Part shown: piece after piece, positions 14,247-21,865 of the stretch | Layout: each line of letters begins with the position of its first letter | Position numbering within the stretch: position 1 is the stretch's first letter | Assembly (NCBI RefSeq): GCF_023074185.1 | Contig: NZ_JADPKY010000078.1 | Span: 124,001 to 188,000, forward strand | From: Bradyrhizobium sp. 132 | GTDB lineage: Bacteria; Pseudomonadota; Alphaproteobacteria; Rhizobiales; Xanthobacteraceae | Direction of reading: 5' to 3' | DNA: 64,000 nucleotides | Notes under the pieces: model-generated | Told to the model about the DNA's origin: nothing | Seen by the model: the letters and a program-made list of their open reading frames with translations, nothing else | Database searches by the model: none | Program-made: the position numbers and the translations under genes

Positions 14247-15356
14247 ATGTCCAAGCCGCTGATCTCCGCTCTGGCCCAGTTCGCGGCCGCCACGGCCGGC
14301 CGCAACATGACCAGGGCAGCCTATGTGGCGGTCGGCGTCGGCGTGCTCGGCATGGTGCTGCTGACGGTCAATCCGGCCTATGAGACGGCGCATCGCTGGG
14401 TCGATGCCCTGCTTTGGACCTGCCTCGTCTACTTCGTGTTCGAATGGGTGGTCCGGCTGCGCCATATGGCGCGACAGGGGCGCCTCGCACTCTACATGTC
14501 CTCTTCCGCCGGGCTGGTCGACGCGCTCGGGGCTCTCGCCGTGCCGGCCGCGCTGATTGTCGGGCTCGAGCCGATGACGGCGTGGCTGCTCAGCGTGCTC
14601 TGGGTGTTGAAGGTGGTGCCGGGCATTCCCGGCCTGCGGCAGCTCCGCCGCGTGCTGGTGCTGGAATCGGGGCCGCTGGTCAGCGTGCTCGTGATTTTCC
14701 TGATGGTGGTCTTCCTGGCCTCGGTCGCCGAATATTTCCTGGAGCGGGACGTGCAGCCCCAGACTTTCGGCAGCGTGCCGGCCGCGCTGTGGTGGGCTGT
14801 CGCAACTCTGACGACGACCGGCTATGGTGACGTCGTGCCGGTGACGCCGCTTGGCCGCATGGTGGCCGCGCTGGTGATGATCTCCGGCCTCGGCGTGTTC
14901 GGTCTCTGGACCGGTATTTTGGCCACCGGCTTTGCCGCAGAGACCCGGCGCGACAATTTCCTCAAGACCTGGGAATCCGTCAGCAAGGTACCGTTCTTCG
15001 CAGCGCTCGGACCGGCGGCCATCGCCGACGTCACCCACATGCTGCGGACCATGGAGCTGCCGGCGCGCACCATGATCATCCGCAAGGGTACGCAGGGCGA
15101 CTGCATGTATTTCATCGCCGCCGGCGAGGTCGAGGTCGACCTGCCCGGCAAGAAGGTGCAGCTCGGCGACGGCGCCTTCTTCGGCGAGATGGCGCTGCTC
15201 GGCAACAATTTGCGCGGCGCCAACGTCTCGACCACCAAGGTGTCGCGGCTCCTGGTGCTCGACCTCGTCGACTTTCGCGTGCTGATGGCCCGGCACCCAG
15301 ATCTCGCCGAGACCATCGACACGGAAGCAAAGCGCCGCGCGCTCGAAAACAAATAA
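14247..15356 (+). CDS. Cyclic-nucleotide-gated potassium channel (MlotiK1-like)
   Basis: A 369-residue six-helix channel. The pore filter TTTGYGDVVP starts near residue 189, and the preceding helices form a voltage-sensor-like domain with few charged residues. The C-terminal third is a cyclic-nucleotide-binding domain: phosphate-binding cassette FFGEMALLGNNLRGANV near residue 310. Size and layout match the Mesorhizobium channel MlotiK1, which opens on cAMP binding without a C-linker. Ligand preference is inferred from the family. A crotonase gene follows after 12 bases. Confidence 0.92.
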   Translation: MSKPLISALAQFAAATAGRNMTRAAYVAVGVGVLGMVLLTVNPAYETAHRWVDALLWTCLVYFVFEWVVRLRHMARQGRLALYMSSSAGLVDALGALAVPAALIVGLEPMTAWLLSVLWVLKVVPGIPGLRQLRRVLVLESGPLVSVLVIFLMVVFLASVAEYFLERDVQPQTFGSVPAALWWAVATLTTTGYGDVVPVTPLGRMVAALVMISGLGVFGLWTGILATGFAAETRRDNFLKTWESVSKVPFFAALGPAAIADVTHMLRTMELPARTMIIRKGTQGDCMYFIAAGEVEVDLPGKKVQLGDGAFFGEMALLGNNLRGANVSTTKVSRLLVLDLVDFRVLMARHPDLAETIDTEAKRRALENK

Positions 15357-15368
15357 CAGGAGACAAGA

Positions 15369-16154
15369 ATGTCGGACATCACCGACGCGGCCTCTGGCCC
15401 CGTGCTCGAAATCATGGGCGCACGCGCCACCATCCGTCTCAACCGGCCCAAACATCTCAACCGGCTCCAGGCCGAGGATCTCGGCGAGCTGGTGAAATTG
15501 TTCGACCGGATCGAGGCCGATCCCGATATCCGCGTGCTGGTGCTGACCGGCACCGGGCGCGCCTTTTCCGCGGGCTATGATCTCAACTCGGTCGCCGAGC
15601 GCGCGGTCAGCGCGAACGAGCAGCAGAGCGCGGGCTCCGCCTTCGAGATGGTCGTCAACCTGCTGGAGGACCTCGGCGTGCCCTCGATCTGCCGGCTCAA
15701 CGGCGGCGTCTATGGCGGCTCGACCGACCTCGCGCTTGCCTGCGATTTCCGCATCGGCGTCGACACCGCCGAGATGTTCATGCCGGCGGCACGGCTCGGG
15801 CTGCATTATTACAGGAGCGGCATCAAACGCTACGTGACGCGGCTCGGCCTCGACAATGCGAAAAGACTGTTCCTGACCGCGCAGAAGATCAGCGCGCCGG
15901 AGATGCTGCGGATCGGCTATCTCACCGCGATGGTAGCGGTGGAATTTTTGGATGAAGAGGTCGACAAGCTCGCCAGCATCCTTGCCGGCAACGCGCCGCT
16001 GGCGATGCGCGGCATGAAGCGCGCGATCAACGAATTCGCCCGCGGCGAATTGGATGAGCAAGCCGCCGATCAGCGCCACCGCGACAGCATGCGCGGTGAC
16101 GAGATCAAGGAAGGCATCAAGGCGTTCGCGGAGAAGCGACCGCCAGAATTCTGA
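15369..16154 (+). CDS. Enoyl-CoA hydratase/isomerase family protein
   Basis: A 261-residue crotonase. The first oxyanion-hole loop is GRAFSAGYDLNSV and the second GGVYGGSTDLALACDFR; the catalytic region reads AARLGLHYYRSGIKRYV, where the usual PE(x)xxG glutamate is not obvious, so activity may be non-standard. An ACAGGAGACAAG ribosome site precedes ATG 15369. It lies 12 bases after the channel gene and converges with the DUF6157 gene. Substrate unknown. Confidence 0.85.
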   Translation: MSDITDAASGPVLEIMGARATIRLNRPKHLNRLQAEDLGELVKLFDRIEADPDIRVLVLTGTGRAFSAGYDLNSVAERAVSANEQQSAGSAFEMVVNLLEDLGVPSICRLNGGVYGGSTDLALACDFRIGVDTAEMFMPAARLGLHYYRSGIKRYVTRLGLDNAKRLFLTAQKISAPEMLRIGYLTAMVAVEFLDEEVDKLASILAGNAPLAMRGMKRAINEFARGELDEQAADQRHRDSMRGDEIKEGIKAFAEKRPPEF

Positions 16155-16610
16155 TTACGCCCGCTTCGACCGCATCGCGCGCACCTGCGTGAGCTTGGGA
16201 TCGCGGACAAGCTCCTGGTAGCGTTTGCTGTCGATGGCGTAGATCGCGATCCGGCCCTCGCTATCGGCATGAACGCCCCAGCCGAAGCGCTTGCCCAGGC
16301 TCGACGCCCTCATGCACGCCTGCCCCCGGGAGAAGAACGCTTCACGGGCCGCATGCTTCTCCGTTTGCGTCGCCTTCACAGCGAGCTCGCGTCCCGGCGC
16401 AGACGTCGCGAAGATCACGTCGTCGGACGTGTATTTATAGGGTGCCTTGGCGATCATCAGATATTGCAGGCACGCCACCGTCGGCTTTCCCGCGCGCAGC
16501 GGCGGCTCCTCGCCAGTACGCGCGAGACAGTCTTCGGCAACCCGGATGAAGGTGTTGAAGCAGTTGGTCGTGTGCATCTGCGTCGTCATCCGCAACCCTG
16601 GATCACTCAT
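16155..16610 (-). CDS. DUF6157 family protein
   Basis: A 151-residue protein whose central part (MHTTNCFNTFIRVAEDC, then KAPYKYTSDDVIFATSA, then FFSRGQACMRASSLGKRFG) matches the DUF6157 pattern. The ATG at 16610 overlaps the stop of the GST gene by ATGA, which fixes a coupled start; ATG 16589 or later is possible. Function unknown. As the second gene of the GST operon it should be under the dyad at 17298. Confidence 0.8.
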   Translation of the reverse strand: MSDPGLRMTTQMHTTNCFNTFIRVAEDCLARTGEEPPLRAGKPTVACLQYLMIAKAPYKYTSDDVIFATSAPGRELAVKATQTEKHAAREAFFSRGQACMRASSLGKRFGWGVHADSEGRIAIYAIDSKRYQELVRDPKLTQVRAMRSKRA

Positions 16611-17254
16611 CCCCCAGCAGCCGCCGCGGCATGCTGCGCCGCCATCTCGGCATCGGCCGCAGTGATGCGCTGGAACGCAGGCCGCGAGGTCATGCGTTCG
16701 GCATAGCGGACGAACACGTCCTTCTTCGGCACGATGCCGAACATCATGGTCCAGCTGAACGCGACACCCCACAAGACATCTGCGGCCGTCATGCGTTCGC
16801 CGAGCAGATACGGCCCGTTCGACAGCTGCGCCTCGAGCGCACCCAGCATGGTGTCATAATCGGCATAGGGCGACTGCGTGATCGGCGCCGGCTCGCGCTG
16901 CATGAACTTGTCGATCAGGGCCGGCTCGAACGAAGCGCCGTAGTAGGCGATCCAGCGCAGATAAGGGCCGCGCAGCGGATCGTTCAGCGCGGGCGTGAGC
17001 CCTGCCTGCGGAAACAGATCGGCGAGATAGATGGTGATCGCGACCTGCTCGGTCACGAGCTGCCCGCCGTGGCCGATCGCCGGCACCTTGCCGAGCGGAT
17101 TGATGGCGAGATAGGCCGACTTGCGCTGCTCGCCGGCCTTCATGTTGAGGAGATGGAGATCGTAGGGCGCCCCCAGCTCCTCCAGCAGCACGCGCGTGCC
17201 GGTGGCGCGGCTTTGCGGCGAATAATACAGCGTGATGCGGTTCGAATCGGTCAT
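16607..17254 (-). CDS. Glutathione S-transferase
   Basis: A 215-residue GST. The thioredoxin-like N-terminal domain has a serine-type active-site start (ITLYYSPQSRATGTRVLLEE), with NPLGKVPAI and the LVTEQVAITIYLADLFP glutathione-binding segment. The C-terminal domain is helical (YLLGERMTAADVLWGVAF). It is divergent from a YafY/WYL regulator, with a perfect palindrome centred 58 bases upstream of its start, and overlaps the next gene by 4 bp. Confidence 0.9.
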   Translation of the reverse strand: MTDSNRITLYYSPQSRATGTRVLLEELGAPYDLHLLNMKAGEQRKSAYLAINPLGKVPAIGHGGQLVTEQVAITIYLADLFPQAGLTPALNDPLRGPYLRWIAYYGASFEPALIDKFMQREPAPITQSPYADYDTMLGALEAQLSNGPYLLGERMTAADVLWGVAFSWTMMFGIVPKKDVFVRYAERMTSRPAFQRITAADAEMAAQHAAAAAGG

Positions 17255-17297
17255 GGCAGGTCTCCATCTGGCCGGCTGGCGATGGCCTTGTAGCGGA

Positions 17298-17326
17298 CCA
17301 TACCTGACATCTTGTGTCAGGTATGG
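17298..17326. promoter_or_regulatory. Perfect 12-bp-arm operator between GST and YafY genes
   Basis: CCATACCTGACA and TGTCAGGTATGG are exact reverse complements separated by TCTTG. The site sits in the 83-bp gap between the divergent GST and regulator genes, 12 bases before the regulator's ATG. This is the expected operator of the adjacent regulator. It contains TGACA/TGTCA half-sites, and the other YafY-linked dyad at 9640 also contains TGTCA. Confidence 0.75.
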
Positions 17327-17337
17327 TTTAAGGGATC

Positions 17338-18318
17338 ATGCGCGCGAGCCGGATGCTGTCAATCCTCACCACGCTCCAGGCCAAGGGGCAGGTCACTGCG
17401 CCCGATCTCGCGGAGGCCTGCGAAGTCTCGGTGCGCACGATCTATCGCGACATCGACGCGCTCTCGGCCTCCGGCGTCCCCGTTTATGCCGACCGCGGCG
17501 CGGAGGGCGGCTATCGCCTCCTCGACGGCTATCGCGTGCGGCTGAACGGCTTGTCGCAGAGCGAGGCGGGAGCGCTGTTCCTGACCGGATTGCCGGGCCC
17601 GGCCGCGGCGCTCGGGCTCGATGCCGCGATGATCGCCGCGCAGAACAAGCTGATGGCAGCGCTGCCCGCCAATTTGCGCGAGGATGCCAGCCGGATGCAG
17701 GAGCGCTTTCATCTCGACGCGCCGGGCTGGTTCGGCGAGGCGGAAGAGCCAAAGCATCTGCGCACCATCGCCGGCGCGGCTCTGCGCGGGACGCTGATAA
17801 AAATCCGCTACCAGAGCTGGCGCGCCGAGAAGCAGCGCCGCGTCGCGCCGCTCGGCCTCGTGCTGAAGGGTGGCAGCTGGTATCTCGCAGGTCTGGTCGA
17901 CGGCAGCGTGCGCACCTATCGCGTCGCGCGCGTGCTCGACTGCACGGCGCTCGACGATCACTGCGAGCGTCCCGCCGATTTCGATCTCGCGGCCTATTGG
18001 CGGGATGCAACGCTGCGCCTCGAGGCCGAGATGCATCCCAATGTCGCGGTCGTCCGGCTATCGCCCTTCGGCGTCAAGCTGCTCGACGCGCTGAGCCAGC
18101 CTTACGTCAGGGCGCGTACGCAGCTTGAAGACACCGCCGATGCAGACGGCTGGCGCATTGCCAGAGTGCCGACCGGAAAGACGTCATGGCACGCTGCGGC
18201 CGAATTGTTGCGGCTCGGGCCCGAGGCCGAAGTGCTGGAGCCGGCCGATCTGCGCGAGAAGATGGCGGAGCTGACGCAGGCGATGGCTGCGCGCTATCGC
18301 GCGGCGCGGAAAACATGA
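17338..18318 (+). CDS. YafY/WYL-type transcriptional regulator
   Basis: A 326-residue regulator. The HTH_11 domain is at residues 1-60 (SRMLSILTTLQAKGQVTAPD, SVRTIYRDIDALSASGVPV). A complete WYL domain lies near residues 175-200 (PLGLVLKGGSWYLAGLVDG, then RTYRVARVLD), and a WCX-type C-terminal domain follows. It probably represses the divergent GST/DUF6157 operon and itself through the palindrome at 17298-17326, responding to an unknown ligand. Confidence 0.9.
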   Translation: MRASRMLSILTTLQAKGQVTAPDLAEACEVSVRTIYRDIDALSASGVPVYADRGAEGGYRLLDGYRVRLNGLSQSEAGALFLTGLPGPAAALGLDAAMIAAQNKLMAALPANLREDASRMQERFHLDAPGWFGEAEEPKHLRTIAGAALRGTLIKIRYQSWRAEKQRRVAPLGLVLKGGSWYLAGLVDGSVRTYRVARVLDCTALDDHCERPADFDLAAYWRDATLRLEAEMHPNVAVVRLSPFGVKLLDALSQPYVRARTQLEDTADADGWRIARVPTGKTSWHAAAELLRLGPEAEVLEPADLREKMAELTQAMAARYRAARKT

Positions 18319-18456
18319 CGGCGGCGTAGCCCGCCGCGACCGACGAAACACTCCTGAAACACGATTCTCCGCTCGCGGCATGAACGCATTCGCGTTTCGG
18401 CTCGACCGAGATGCAGGGACACAACATCGGCCCTTGCGCCACACTGGAGAATGAAA

Positions 18457-18690
18457 ATGTTTCGTAAGCTTGCACTTGGTCTGATCGCTGCCGGCTCGCT
18501 CGGCGTTGCCGCTCTCGCGCCGACCGCCGCGTCGGCCCATGGCTTCCATCATCACTGGGGTCCCGGCTGGGGCTTTGGCGGCATCTATGTCAACACCGGC
18601 GTCAACAATTGCTACCAGCAGCGCGTCATCCAGACCCGCCACGGCCTGCGCGTCCGCATGGTGAATGTCTGCGCCTACGGCGCCTATTGA
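18457..18690 (+). CDS. Small secreted protein, His/Gly/Trp-rich
   Basis: A 77-residue protein with a clear signal peptide (MFRKLALGLIAAGSLGV, cleavage near ASA-HG), then HGFHHHWGPGWGFGG and a short conserved-looking C-terminal part with two cysteines. ATG 18457 is chosen because GGAG lies seven bases upstream; ATG 18451 lies too close to it. The histidine cluster suggests metal binding at the cell surface or in the periplasm; no function is known. Confidence 0.7.
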   Translation: MFRKLALGLIAAGSLGVAALAPTAASAHGFHHHWGPGWGFGGIYVNTGVNNCYQQRVIQTRHGLRVRMVNVCAYGAY

Positions 18691-18707
18691 TTGATCGCCT
18701 CCACGAC

Positions 18708-18738
18708 AAAGCTCCGGTCGCGGCGCGACCGGAGCTTT
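18708..18738. terminator. Bidirectional terminator hairpin
   Basis: AAAGCTCCGGTCGC pairs perfectly with GCGACCGGAGCTTT around GGC. It sits between two convergent genes (stops at 18690 and 18748), with A-rich and T-rich ends, so it can act in both directions. Confidence 0.85.
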
Positions 18739-18747
18739 GCGTTTGCG

Positions 18748-19695
18748 CTAGCCGGCCTGCCGCTGCCGGCGAAACCAGGCCCAGGTCTCGCGCGTCGTTC
18801 TGATGTACCCGCGGCCACGATAGAGGATTTCGCCGTCGACGATCCCGTTCAGCTTCGGCAGCGCGTGAAAGGGAATCGAGGGATAGGCGTGGTGCTCGAC
18901 GTGATAGGGCATATTCCACGTGAACCATTTGACAATCGCGCCGGTATAGGTGGTGCGGGTATTCTGGAAAGCGCTGCGGGTGCGCTCGCAGCCGGTGTGC
19001 TCGGCATAGAGATACGGCCGCAGGAAGAGTTGCCCGATCATCAGCGGAACGATCCAGACCCAGAGCAGCAGTGCCGACGAGAACCAGAGCGACAGCACGA
19101 GCAGCAGCGCATAGAGTGCGACATAGGCACGCGCCTCGGTCACGATGATGGCGCGCCTGTTCTCGGGGATCCAGGGCACGACGACCTTGCCGGTGACGGC
19201 ATGGCCGAACATCAGCCAAACGCGGCCGACGACCTGAAGCAGGCCGCTATAGGCGAGCGCGAGCTGCGTGTCGGACTTCGGCTTCACGCCGACGACCAGC
19301 TCGGGATCCTTGTCCGGATCCTGGGTGTAGCGGTGATGGTCCCAGTGGAACAGGCAGTAATATTCGTAAGGCAATCCGATGATGAAGCCTGAGAGATAGC
19401 CGACCGCGAGGTTGAGGCCGCGGCTTCTGAACGCGGTCTTGTGCGCGGTCTCATGCACCGCCATGAACAGGAAGGCGACGAAATAGCCCTGCACGACCAC
19501 CAGTGGGAGCGCCCAGAGGACGCCGTATGTCGCGGTAACCTTCCATATCAGCGCGCCGACCAGCGTGATCAGGCCGTAATGGCAGAGGCTGCGCGCTGCG
19601 CCCTGGAAATTGGAGCGCGACGACAATTCGCGCAGCATCGCCGGTGACAGCGGCTTCAGGCGATGGCCGGACTCTGAAACGGCTGCGTCGCTCAT
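18748..19695 (-). CDS. Membrane fatty acid desaturase
   Basis: A 315-residue integral membrane di-iron desaturase with the three histidine boxes: HETAHK near residue 77, HWDHHRYTQ near 116 and HVEHH near 271, and hydrophobic segments between them. Such enzymes introduce double bonds or hydroxyls into fatty acyl chains or carotenoid-like substrates. The alpha/beta hydrolase gene lies 15 bases upstream on the same strand, so the two form an operon. Substrate not determinable. Confidence 0.88.
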   Translation of the reverse strand: MSDAAVSESGHRLKPLSPAMLRELSSRSNFQGAARSLCHYGLITLVGALIWKVTATYGVLWALPLVVVQGYFVAFLFMAVHETAHKTAFRSRGLNLAVGYLSGFIIGLPYEYYCLFHWDHHRYTQDPDKDPELVVGVKPKSDTQLALAYSGLLQVVGRVWLMFGHAVTGKVVVPWIPENRRAIIVTEARAYVALYALLLVLSLWFSSALLLWVWIVPLMIGQLFLRPYLYAEHTGCERTRSAFQNTRTTYTGAIVKWFTWNMPYHVEHHAYPSIPFHALPKLNGIVDGEILYRGRGYIRTTRETWAWFRRQRQAG

Positions 19696-19710
19696 GATCG
19701 GATGCCTGCC

Positions 19711-20727
19711 CTACTTGCCGAGGAGTGTTGCAATCTCGGCCTTGATGAAGGCCTGATCGCGCGGATTGTTGACGGGGTTGCCGGCGCGATGGCCGTGCAG
19801 CGACGGGATCGGATGCAGCGCCGCTGATTTCGCATTGACCAGCCGGCCGAGTTCGTCCTCGTTGTCGCGGACGTCGAAATAGCGATCGACCGCGCCCGGC
19901 ATCAGCAGCATGTGCGCCTTGACCGCACCGAGCGCGCGATCGAAATCGCCGTCGAATGCGGTGCAGCGGCTGACGTCGCCGTTCTGCCAGATGCCGATCT
20001 GGGCCAGGAGATCGTTGGCGTCGCGCCGGGCAAACGCCGGGTCCCATGCGCGGACGAGATAATCGTCCAGCGAGGCGAAGCCCGCTTCGCGCCAGATCTC
20101 GTCGCGATAGAAACCGTGCGACATCGCCCAACCCGCGTAGACGCGCCCCATGGCGCGATAGCCCGCGACAGGCTTCTCGACGAAGCGACCGTCGCGGAAG
20201 GCCGGATCGGCGGTCAGCGCGGCCTTCACGCTTTCCAGGAAGACGTAATTATAGGGCGCGCAGCGGGCACTGCCGCAGACAACAGCCGCGCGCTCGACCA
20301 TATCGGGATGCAGCGCCGCCCAGTGATAGGCCTGCATGCCGCCCATCGACCAGCCATAGACCAGGGCAAGCTTGGAGATGCCGAACCGCTCGGTGAGCAA
20401 CCGGTGCTGAACCGCGATGGCATCGTGATAGGTCATGATCGGGAACGACGCCGCCGTATTCGACGGCGAGGACGACAGGCCGTTACCGAACAGGTTCGGG
20501 ATGACGATGAAATAACGTGTGGGGTCGAGCACGCCGTCAGGGCCGATCAGCCACTCGGTGTCGGTGTGCTGCGCGCTGAACGAGGTCGGATAGAGAATGA
20601 CGTTGTCTTTGGCGGGGCTAAGCCGGCCGTAGGTCTTGTAGGCGAGCTGGAGCAAAGGGAAGACGGCGCCGGACTGGAGCGTGACGTCGCCAGCCTCGAA
20701 GATCTCGTAGTCGCGGTCCGCCGTCAT
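19711..20727 (-). CDS. MetX-like alpha/beta-fold hydrolase/acyltransferase
   Basis: A 338-residue protein of the homoserine-acetyltransferase branch of alpha/beta hydrolases. The N-terminal LAYKTYGRL and the NLFGNGLSSSPSN oxyanion segment are seen, then the nucleophile elbow VYGWSMGGMQA, and a C-terminal HGHRAGNP histidine. MetX proper carries more conserved residues, so another acyl transfer or hydrolysis is likely. ATG 20727 (MTADRDYEIF) is taken over 20778. It leads the desaturase operon behind a dyad-containing promoter. Confidence 0.82.
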   Translation of the reverse strand: MTADRDYEIFEAGDVTLQSGAVFPLLQLAYKTYGRLSPAKDNVILYPTSFSAQHTDTEWLIGPDGVLDPTRYFIVIPNLFGNGLSSSPSNTAASFPIMTYHDAIAVQHRLLTERFGISKLALVYGWSMGGMQAYHWAALHPDMVERAAVVCGSARCAPYNYVFLESVKAALTADPAFRDGRFVEKPVAGYRAMGRVYAGWAMSHGFYRDEIWREAGFASLDDYLVRAWDPAFARRDANDLLAQIGIWQNGDVSRCTAFDGDFDRALGAVKAHMLLMPGAVDRYFDVRDNEDELGRLVNAKSAALHPIPSLHGHRAGNPVNNPRDQAFIKAEIATLLGK

Positions 20728-20829
20728 GCGTCCAACTCCCGCTCGCGCGCCAAGCGCGCCGCCAAAACGGCGATGCATCGATCATGCCGTTCCCGCAGAC
20801 GCATCGTTGCGCCACACTTAATAACTGTA

Positions 20830-20858
20830 CTTATAGTCCATTTATTATGGACCGGCAA
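20830..20858 (-). promoter_or_regulatory. Promoter with a 17-bp dyad exactly filling the spacer
   Basis: Read on the minus strand: TTGCCG (20858-20853), 17-base spacer, TATAAG (20835-20830). The spacer is itself a dyad, GTCCAT-AATAA-ATGGAC (20852-20836). It should drive the MetX-like hydrolase and the desaturase. A symmetric site between -35 and -10 is typical of direct repression or MerR-type activation. The assignment is from sequence only. Confidence 0.7.
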
Positions 20859-20881
20859 GGTGAATCCGATCGCGCGGCGGC

Positions 20882-21685
20882 TCAGGCGATGGCCGCCAGA
20901 TAGCGCGCGACAGACGCCGCGAATGCGACCTTGGCGCCTGCGGCGATGTTGCGGCCCCACCACGCACCGTAGATGCGATCGAACGCCAGCGGCTCGACCG
21001 CAGCCGCAATCCGTCTTACCGCCGCGGCATTGAGTGGCATGTAGTTCGGATAGGAGTACATGAAGCTGACGAAGCGGCGATCCATCGTCACCTGCGCGAT
21101 ATCGCCGGTGAGCAGCGCACCCCTGCCGCCCGCACCGCGCGCATGGTGCAGCATGGTGGCACCGGCGAAATGACCGCCGGTGCGCTGGAGCAGCACATCG
21201 TCGGAGATACGATGGCTTTCACCGGTCCAGTGCACGATCGATGAATGTGGACGCGTCACCCATTGGCGATCATCGGCGTGCAAATAGACCGGCACCCCGC
21301 CGAACGCCTCGCTCCAGTCGGCCAGCGCGCCATAGTAATGCGGATGCGAGATCGCAATCGCCTTCAGCCCGCCGAGTGACCGCACATGCGCGATCGCCTC
21401 CGGCGTCGCCAGCGGTACGCAGTCCCACATCAGGCAGCCGCCCGCGAGCGGCACCAGCAGCGCGCGCTGGCCGATGGCAAAGCTTGGCTCGAGCGCGATG
21501 CCGGTCAGGCCGAGATCCTCGCGCCAGACCAGGCGGTGACGTTCTCCGAGCGCCTCGCGCGTGAGGAAAGTTTGCCCCTTCCAGCCGACGAATTGCCGTT
21601 CGTCCTCGCAAATCGGACAGGACGGGGGCGGATTTTCGCCGTCCGGGAATTGCGCGCCGCAGGTTTCGCAGGTCCAGAGGGGCAT
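20882..21685 (-). CDS. MBL-fold protein with N-terminal rubredoxin-like zinc ribbon
   Basis: A 267-residue protein. Residues 5-30 form a zinc ribbon (CETCGAQF, then CPICEDERQ). The rest resembles a metallo-beta-lactamase fold, with AISHPHYYGALADW where the usual HxHxDH motif is expected, a GHFAGATMLHH segment and GALLTGDIAQV. The second half of the metal motif (DH) is missing, so metal binding or catalysis may differ from standard family members. ATG 21685 (MPLWTC) is the chosen start; ATG 21691 is an alternative. Confidence 0.8.
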   Translation of the reverse strand: MPLWTCETCGAQFPDGENPPPSCPICEDERQFVGWKGQTFLTREALGERHRLVWREDLGLTGIALEPSFAIGQRALLVPLAGGCLMWDCVPLATPEAIAHVRSLGGLKAIAISHPHYYGALADWSEAFGGVPVYLHADDRQWVTRPHSSIVHWTGESHRISDDVLLQRTGGHFAGATMLHHARGAGGRGALLTGDIAQVTMDRRFVSFMYSYPNYMPLNAAAVRRIAAAVEPLAFDRIYGAWWGRNIAAGAKVAFAASVARYLAAIA

Positions 21686-21865
21686 GATCATGATCCAGAA
21701 CGAGACCGGAACGGCGCGAGGCAACATTCCCGTCCTCAATCGCAGGCGCGGCCGGAACCAACGCGCTGAGCGCAGGTTACTTTCTGGTCCGCCCCGGCGC
21801 AATTGGCCGGCCGTCAGTCTTGCACGAGACCATAGTCGGTTGGCAGCAATACGTTCAGCGTCTCG

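Noticed and set aside
14109..16079. 656-codon minus-strand frame opposite the channel and crotonase genes
   Set aside because: It spans two well-supported plus-strand genes and has His/Glu/Gln-rich shadow composition.
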